Origin: Gemmatimonadota bacterium
GTDB lineage: Bacteria; Gemmatimonadota; Gemmatimonadetes; Gemmatimonadales; GWC2-71-9
Assembly (NCBI GenBank): GCA_029863245.1
Contig: JAOTVV010000029.1
Coordinates: forward strand, 1 to 36,327
Direction of reading: 5' to 3'
Length of the DNA stretch: 36,327 nucleotides
In this document: piece after piece, positions 31,905 to 36,327 of the stretch
How positions within the stretch are numbered: position 1 is the stretch's first letter
How the letters are laid out: each line of letters starts with the position of its first letter
The notes under the pieces: generated by a model
Told to the model about the DNA's origin: nothing
The model's input: only the letters and a program-made list of their open reading frames with translations
Databases searched by the model: none
Translations under genes and position numbers: made by a program

Positions 31905-32771
31905 TCAACTCGGGAAACCAGTCATGAAGATTCCCTCCCATTCACGAATCGCGCCCCAATGATCGCCACGTCCCTCAAACTCCAATGCCCTTGCCGCCGC
32001 GGCTCCGTCATGGCTGAGGCATCCTAGGAGTCGACTCCGCTCGTCCTGCGATAGAGGCCTGTCTATCCTCGACTCGCCGTATACAGGATCCGACATCGGC
32101 ACGGTCACATGAACCGGCAGTTGCTGAAGTGCAATCGCCACCCCGTGCTGGTAGGTGGGGATCAGCCTTCTATCGAAGATGTCCACGCAGATCAGTTCGA
32201 TGTGAAATGACCTCAAGAGATCGAGGTTATTTCGGCTCCAATGTTTTACCATTTTGATCACTGGCTTGAGCATGCCTTTCGATGCCGCATTCGCACGAGT
32301 CAAGATCTCCGCGTGCGCCTTCGGATCGGTTGCGAGCCAGTGATTGCCATCCACGTCCGGTATCCAATATCCGTTCGGCACCCGTAACCAAGCGGGGACT
32401 AGGTCAAACCCGAAGCTGATCCCCGGTGCGTGCACGTTTACAGACCGCGACTGCCGCTGTACTCTCGCCCCCCTCACAGCCTGTACTACTGCGTTCTCAA
32501 TCTCTTGAAGGGCCTGTCCGGGTAGTACACCGCTCCCATCTACCGCCAACTCGGTTGGTCTGTCATTCCGAACCAGGAAAACATCAATGTCGTTGAGAGG
32601 ATCAATCTTCGTGTAGCGCGAATAGGAACCCGTTAGGAACGAGCTCGGAACGTACAGGTAACTCGCGATCGCTGCGCGGAGCTGTTCTTGTGCTGAGGCC
32701 GCCTCCTTCTGTCGACTATCTGGCAGTTCCAAGCTGCTCTTGAACTCGCGAAACGCTTCGCCAACGGTCAT
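31905..32771 (-). CDS. CD-NTase-like nucleotidyltransferase (second cyclase-type enzyme)
   Basis: 288 residues from ATG 32771; a TTG at 32786 has the better Shine-Dalgarno (AGGGA) and would add five residues. Polymerase-beta-type active site: FLTGSYSRYT (Gly48-Ser49), DID (61, 63) and the third acid in FGFDLVPAW (123). The C-terminal helical part (GMLKPVIKMVKHWSRNN) is the OAS/CD-NTase C-domain pattern, and WLATDPKAHAEILTRANAAS the substrate-side helix. These enzymes make cyclic or linear oligonucleotide signals that switch on an effector in anti-phage defence. It lies downstream of the MfnB-like gene and next to a full CBASS set, so it may be a second signalling branch. The nucleotide product cannot be told from sequence. 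Confidence 0.85.
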   Translation of the reverse strand: MTVGEAFREFKSSLELPDSRQKEAASAQEQLRAAIASYLYVPSSFLTGSYSRYTKIDPLNDIDVFLVRNDRPTELAVDGSGVLPGQALQEIENAVVQAVRGARVQRQSRSVNVHAPGISFGFDLVPAWLRVPNGYWIPDVDGNHWLATDPKAHAEILTRANAASKGMLKPVIKMVKHWSRNNLDLLRSFHIELICVDIFDRRLIPTYQHGVAIALQQLPVHVTVPMSDPVYGESRIDRPLSQDERSRLLGCLSHDGAAAARALEFEGRGDHWGAIREWEGIFMTGFPS

Positions 32772-32919
32772 AGCAGGATCAGGCAACGCGGTATCCCTGA
32801 CATAGCCCGGTAAGAAGCGCGGACGGATGGTCGAAGCGCACGGTCTCCGAATTGGTTACTCGATACAGAGACCGCCGACCCGTCGAGCCTGCGAAGGCTT
32901 CCGCTCGCTGGGGAGACAC

Positions 32920-33669
32920 CTAACGCGCCCTTGTTGACTGCGAGGGGATGGTCGCTACAAGTTGTCGGACCAGCTTTGCCCGCACCCTACCGAACCGAGC
33001 ACTTGTCTCGCTGGATTCGCATGCGGCTTGACGAATGCAGATGACATCAATTCCAGCCTCCCAAAGCGATGGCATCTGTTCAGCGGTCAGTGACCCTGCA
33101 AGCCATGCCTCGGCACCATGCCGATGCAGCGAACGAACGACCGAACCGATGTCCTTGATACTCAGGTAGTCCAGAACGCTCTTGCCGGCGTTCTTGTCAT
33201 ACGTATCGATCAGCAAACCGTCCGCCTGGATCGCGGTAACGAGCTTGGATCCATCGCGAACCGGATCGAAGACCTTTGACATTGCATCATCCGCGAAAAC
33301 AGCCGGGTAGAGCTTCTTCCTGGGGTACCAACGGCGAACGGTACGTACGATGGACCTGCCAAGGTAGGTGGCGTCAGCGAGGTCAAGGCCTGCCAAACCG
33401 AACTTGACGAGGTCTGTGCCGGCGGTAGCAACTCCCAAGGCGGCCTGGCAAGCCGTGGCTCGTACGGGTTGATTCTCCCCAATGTTCGTTGACACCCGAA
33501 CGTTGCGATGGCCCTCTAACCTAAGCCGATCGCGCACCGCCCGAATGTTGAGCGGATACGGAGTCCCTAAGGCTGACGCAGGGAACTCGACGTCGGCTAT
33601 CGCAGCGCCGCCTGATGCGGCCTCGAGTGCCTCAGCCGGACCGCGTACACTGACGAGTAGCCTTCGCAC
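32920..33669 (-). CDS. MfnB/DUF556-family (4-hydroxymethyl-2-furancarboxaldehyde-phosphate synthase-like) protein
   Basis: 249 residues from GTG 33669 (G-rich Shine-Dalgarno before it). MfnB builds the furan ring of methanofuran from two glyceraldehyde-3-phosphates on a TIM barrel, in methanogens and methylotrophs. The whole family pattern is seen: LLVSVRGPAEALEAASGG, DLVKFGLAGLD (Lys89 = Lys85 of the archaeal enzyme), GLLIDTYDKNAGKSVLDYL (Asp155, Lys163), EAWLAGSLTAEQMPSL, VICIRQAACESSE and ARFGRVRAKLV. But the Schiff-base lysine in the DVKNP motif (Lys27) is Glu28 here (DVEFP). No other methanofuran gene is near; neighbours are a nuclease and a CBASS-type nucleotidyltransferase. It may be a repurposed sugar-phosphate binder or enzyme in the defence island. 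Confidence 0.8.
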   Translation of the reverse strand: MRRLLVSVRGPAEALEAASGGAAIADVEFPASALGTPYPLNIRAVRDRLRLEGHRNVRVSTNIGENQPVRATACQAALGVATAGTDLVKFGLAGLDLADATYLGRSIVRTVRRWYPRKKLYPAVFADDAMSKVFDPVRDGSKLVTAIQADGLLIDTYDKNAGKSVLDYLSIKDIGSVVRSLHRHGAEAWLAGSLTAEQMPSLWEAGIDVICIRQAACESSETSARFGRVRAKLVRQLVATIPSQSTRAR

Positions 33670-33761
33670 GCTGCCCCCCCCGAGAGAGATTCAAGATGCC
33701 TTCCCGACCGCTTGTCTTGCGTCGTCGGCCGTGGATGCGCTGCTTCGCTTGTGCGCAATCA

Positions 33762-34505
33762 TCAATCGCCGAACACAATTTCGTACTCGGGCCAGTCTAT
33801 TGCGGGTACGGTGCCGAGCCTCTGAAGACGGCGCACCAGTGTCAGGAGGAAGGTCACCAGTGCGACATCGGCCGTTGAGATCTGCGCGCGGTCCGCGCCC
33901 GCACCCTCGGGGACTTCGAACGCACCCGCACTCACAGCACAGCCGAGATCTAGCGAACGCATGCCTCTGTGCCTTGCCAAATGCTCTCTGAAGCTCTCAC
34001 CGAGACCGTCAACCCACACTGCACCGAGAGCCACTACTCCGGCGAGAATCGGCGTCAGTGGTCGGGCAGGGCGTTCTTCGCCGCGATCGATGATCGTCGC
34101 GGAAGTCCGGAGAAGGCGGCGGACGGACTCCGCCTTGTCCGCCGCCTCCGCAAGGTATTCCCCGTTGACTTCCTGCTTCGTTTCAAACACTGCGTAGACG
34201 CTTTCAGCCGGAACCAAGCAGACACCTTCCTGGTCAAGGAACCGCGGACAGAAGTGTGCATCATGGATAATGATGTCGATCTGCCCGCTCTGACCGCTCT
34301 TGCAGTCGACGACGACACCGGACGTTACTCGGTACCGCTGCGGCAGGTAATCACTGAGGAGATCACGCCAGTGCTGTTCGGACGCGGTCCCTTTTAGGAC
34401 CGGATGGTCTATTGCGCCACGAGCACCCTCAAGCTTGGCCATGAGCTGAGTCTGGTGTCCTAAGAACAGCCGACGCAGAACCGCTTCGTCACGACTGGTC
34501 GTCAT
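33762..34505 (-). CDS. DUF6602-type PD-(D/E)xK nuclease, probable CBASS effector
   Basis: 247 residues from ATG 34505 (AGGAGAGG upstream). The first half fits DUF6602: GTASEQHWRDLLSDYLPQRY supplies an early Glu (43), then VTSGVVVDCKSGQSGQIDII with Asp77 and AVFETKQEV with Glu108-x-Lys110, a restriction-endonuclease-like D...ExK core. The second half (about 130-247) is helical and unassigned. Proteins of this type accompany signalling nucleotidyltransferases and other defence genes, where degradation of DNA is the suspected output. Its start overlaps the end of the E2 gene by 17 bases, so it is translated in the same operon. Whether it responds to a cyclic nucleotide is inference. Confidence 0.75.
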   Translation of the reverse strand: MTTSRDEAVLRRLFLGHQTQLMAKLEGARGAIDHPVLKGTASEQHWRDLLSDYLPQRYRVTSGVVVDCKSGQSGQIDIIIHDAHFCPRFLDQEGVCLVPAESVYAVFETKQEVNGEYLAEAADKAESVRRLLRTSATIIDRGEERPARPLTPILAGVVALGAVWVDGLGESFREHLARHRGMRSLDLGCAVSAGAFEVPEGAGADRAQISTADVALVTFLLTLVRRLQRLGTVPAIDWPEYEIVFGD

Positions 34506-34929
34506 CCTGCCTCTCCTTCGCCTGACCCGCTAGGTGCGGCGACTGCGGTCCCAACCAGTCGCCAGTCACGAGCCACAGCTCGTAGAAATACAGCCAGAAC
34601 GCGGTCCACGGGACGATCGTGTCCGCAAGGCATTCTCGGGGGGTCCAACGCCAGTCCGCTGGCCAGTAGAGGCATAGAGATCCATCTGCGTACAGGTGCG
34701 GAGCGTCCTTACGCAGGCGAGGCACCTCGATCCACACGCGCGGATCACGGTTGGGCTGGTGCCGAATGTGAACCCTGTAACACACCGACTCCGGTGTGGG
34801 TTGCAGGTAGCCGTACCAGTCGACGCCACCGGCGCGGTTCACGCGTGCCTCGAATTGGGGAAAGTTGTTGCGCATGCTCCGCAATTGTCCCGCAGGATGC
34901 TCTCGTGCACGCGGAATCTTTCGCGCCAC
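34489..34929 (-). CDS. cap2: E2-like ubiquitin-conjugating-fold protein (CBASS Cap2-short)
   Basis: 146 residues from GTG 34929, six bases after the cyclase stop; an internal ATG at 34875 is less well placed. The core is WYGYLQPTPESVCYRVHIRH, PRVWIEVPRL, PHLYADGSLCLYWPADW and TAFWLYFYELWLVTGDW, closing with GPQSPH. Cys86 in GSLCLY is the predicted catalytic cysteine. In type II-short CBASS a lone E2 conjugates the CD-NTase to cell targets and boosts its activity, without E1 and JAB. It follows the cyclase gene and overlaps the nuclease gene by 17 bases, as expected for that system. Confidence 0.82.
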   Translation of the reverse strand: MARKIPRAREHPAGQLRSMRNNFPQFEARVNRAGGVDWYGYLQPTPESVCYRVHIRHQPNRDPRVWIEVPRLRKDAPHLYADGSLCLYWPADWRWTPRECLADTIVPWTAFWLYFYELWLVTGDWLGPQSPHLAGQAKERQDDDQS

Positions 34930-34934
34930 CTCAC

Positions 34935-35981
34935 CTAGCCCCCGTGGTACCTCGTAGGCAGAGTAGGGATGACTGCAGCTCCACCGATCACGCGGCCCTC
35001 CGGACTGATCTTGGTCTGTCCGGGTTGATGCTCCTGACCCTCTCTCAGCACCGCCTCCCGTACGTCGTCTTGCGACGGCCACCGGCTTCCGAAGACCTTC
35101 TCCCACTCGACCACGGCATCTTCCTCGGATTCGGCGGCAAGTGCTCTTTCTGCCGCCCTCCGAGCCTCTCGCACTCGCCGCATGAACGTCTCGAACTCCT
35201 CGCGAGACCAGCCACGCGTGATGTACTTGTCCGTGATCTGCGGGTCGCGGATTCGCGGCGCCTCTTTGCCGTTGTCCATCAGATCTGCGTACTTGTCGGC
35301 GACGTACGCAAACAGGTCGTGGACGTTCTCGGCGCGAGACCGGCGAGTCAATGTGATCGTGCCATCCTCGACACCATATAGCAGCATCACCTCAAGGACA
35401 TAGCTCTTGGGACGGCGGCGGATCATGTGTTCGTCTCGCCATACTTTGAACAACTTCACGAGGGGAACGACCTTTTCGCCGTGCTCTCCGTTCGTTGTAC
35501 TCAGCCGCTTCGCATAGCCAAGAGGATCCGAGGCAACCCACTCCTGTTGCGGCCGATCAGGAACCAACAACGGTTTGTCGACACCGTCCGGTGTGATCGA
35601 CGGCACGATATCGAGGTACAGATGGTCATCGGGCAAATGAAGCCGGACAGACCGCCTCTGGCCTTTGACATCAATCTCCCCAGCTCCCGGATACTCCTTG
35701 AGAACGCGGTGGACCTCAAGCAGGACGGCGTTCGGTGTCCGGTCCTCTTGGTCATCGGGTAGGAATAGAAGCGTGTCGACGTCAGGAATGAGCTCGATGG
35801 CGGTCTTGCGACCGTAGGAACCCGAAAGTAGGGTGTGGGGGGTTCTTGTGGCAAACTCATGGTCCTTCAGCCAATCGCGGACTTCACCCACACGTCTAGA
35901 GGCAAGTCTTACACGGTCTTCCGGCGGGTTGATCTTCGTGATCAACGCATCGAAATGGTGGCGCATGTTGGGCACAGTCAT
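34935..35981 (-). CDS. CD-NTase (CBASS cyclase)
   Basis: 348 residues from ATG 35981; the Shine-Dalgarno GAGGAG abuts that ATG, so GTG 35975 (6 nt away) may be the real start. Active site: TLLSGSYGRKT (Gly54-Ser55), IPDVDTL (Asp67, Asp69) and LYLDIVPSI (Asp124), all three metal ligands present. LVKLFKVWRDEHMIRRRPKS is the C-domain helix that contacts the acceptor nucleotide. It makes the cyclic oligonucleotide alarm signal of CBASS. The C-terminal segment ends TLPTRYHGG, a glycine-ended tail like those linked by Cap2 to targets. It begins 10 bases after the upstream regulator gene and sits directly before the E2 gene. Confidence 0.9.
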   Translation of the reverse strand: MTVPNMRHHFDALITKINPPEDRVRLASRRVGEVRDWLKDHEFATRTPHTLLSGSYGRKTAIELIPDVDTLLFLPDDQEDRTPNAVLLEVHRVLKEYPGAGEIDVKGQRRSVRLHLPDDHLYLDIVPSITPDGVDKPLLVPDRPQQEWVASDPLGYAKRLSTTNGEHGEKVVPLVKLFKVWRDEHMIRRRPKSYVLEVMLLYGVEDGTITLTRRSRAENVHDLFAYVADKYADLMDNGKEAPRIRDPQITDKYITRGWSREEFETFMRRVREARRAAERALAAESEEDAVVEWEKVFGSRWPSQDDVREAVLREGQEHQPGQTKISPEGRVIGGAAVIPTLPTRYHGG

Positions 35982-35991
35982 CTCCTCATAC

Positions 35992-36327
35992 CTACTGCAG
36001 CGCAGCGTAGACGTACTCACGCCCGCCGCCCTCCAGCGGCTGTTCTGCCACTCGCCGTGCGAGTGCGCTCTTCACTAGTGCGGCAAGGCGGTTTGTCGCG
36101 GCTTGAGTGCTATTTAGCTTGAGATCAGCCCTGACCTCACTTGCGGTCGCGATGCCGCGTGCAGCCAGAGCGGTGAACGTCTGCGCCACTGACGGCTCCA
36201 CACGCCCTACAAGGCGTGACTCCGGCGGCTCCACCGCCCGTTCAACTGTGACGAGTCCCTCGCCTTGGAGCATCACCTCGACGTTGTACCGGCTGCTACC
36301 GAGGCCCGATAGCACGATGTAGCGGTC
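35992..36327 (-). CDS. Winged-helix regulator (partial; starts beyond the right edge)
   Basis: The frame is open to the window edge, so the N-terminus is missing; 111 residues are visible. RYIVLSGLGSSRYNVEVMLQ with EGLVTVERAV resembles the end of a STAS/DUF4325-like domain. From about residue 50, AQTFTALAARGIATASEVRA, then QAATNRLAALVKSALARRV and GREYVYAAL form a winged helix. Ten bases separate it from the CD-NTase, so it is first in the visible operon and may control it. The family call is tentative. Confidence 0.6.
   Translation of the reverse strand, partial: DRYIVLSGLGSSRYNVEVMLQGEGLVTVERAVEPPESRLVGRVEPSVAQTFTALAARGIATASEVRADLKLNSTQAATNRLAALVKSALARRVAEQPLEGGGREYVYAALQ

Overview
The window is GC-rich, non-operonic chromosomal DNA that best fits a soil or sediment member of Gemmatimonadota or a relative. 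The reasons are two large Ser/Thr protein kinases with C-terminal TolB/WD40-like repeats, a CBM9-DUF5916 outer-membrane protein, several secreted serine hydrolases and lipoproteins, a DUF4105 protein, and arrays of an 8-bp GGCGGTTR repeat between genes. The taxonomic call is inference; no rRNA or marker gene is present apart from one isolated nuoB.

Layout. 1-2427 (minus): a zinc-ribbon/kinase/TolB receptor protein that runs off the left edge. 2428-12000: scattered single genes (small membrane protein, two serine hydrolases, nuoB, a DUF3568-like protein, CBM9-DUF5916 protein, lipoprotein) separated by octamer-repeat arrays and a recurring promoter-like module. 12107-15070: a metal(loid) detoxification island with an ArsR repressor, an ArsP-type permease and a mini-thioredoxin on the minus strand, and divergently an organomercurial-lyase (MerB-like) gene. 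In that gene both catalytic cysteine codons are in-frame TGA, and each TGA is followed at the right distance by a bacterial SECIS-like hairpin. I read it as a double-selenocysteine MerB, the most striking item here. 15410-28267: a methyltransferase, a lower-GC alpha/beta-hydrolase plus NTF2-like pair, a cupin-CMD protein, a second hydrolase preceded by a decayed propeller fragment, a ferredoxin-NADP reductase-like protein, DUF4105, small lipoproteins, a PLP decarboxylase, a decayed kinase, and a dispersed zinc-ribbon micro-gene repeat. 28231-30861: a second kinase/TolB protein.

30900-31170 is an integration scar: three copies of the 3' end of a tRNA-Pro gene (the longest runs from the anticodon loop to the 3' end), phased direct repeats and two strong terminator hairpins. 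To its right, in less GC-rich DNA, is a minus-strand defence island: a partial winged-helix regulator, a CD-NTase, an E2-like (Cap2-short) protein and a DUF6602-type nuclease, which together look like a type II-short CBASS. It continues with a MfnB/DUF556-family protein whose Schiff-base lysine position is Glu, and with a second CD-NTase-like nucleotidyltransferase. The pairing of a MfnB-like protein with CBASS-type nucleotidyltransferases is unfamiliar to me and may be an undescribed accessory module.
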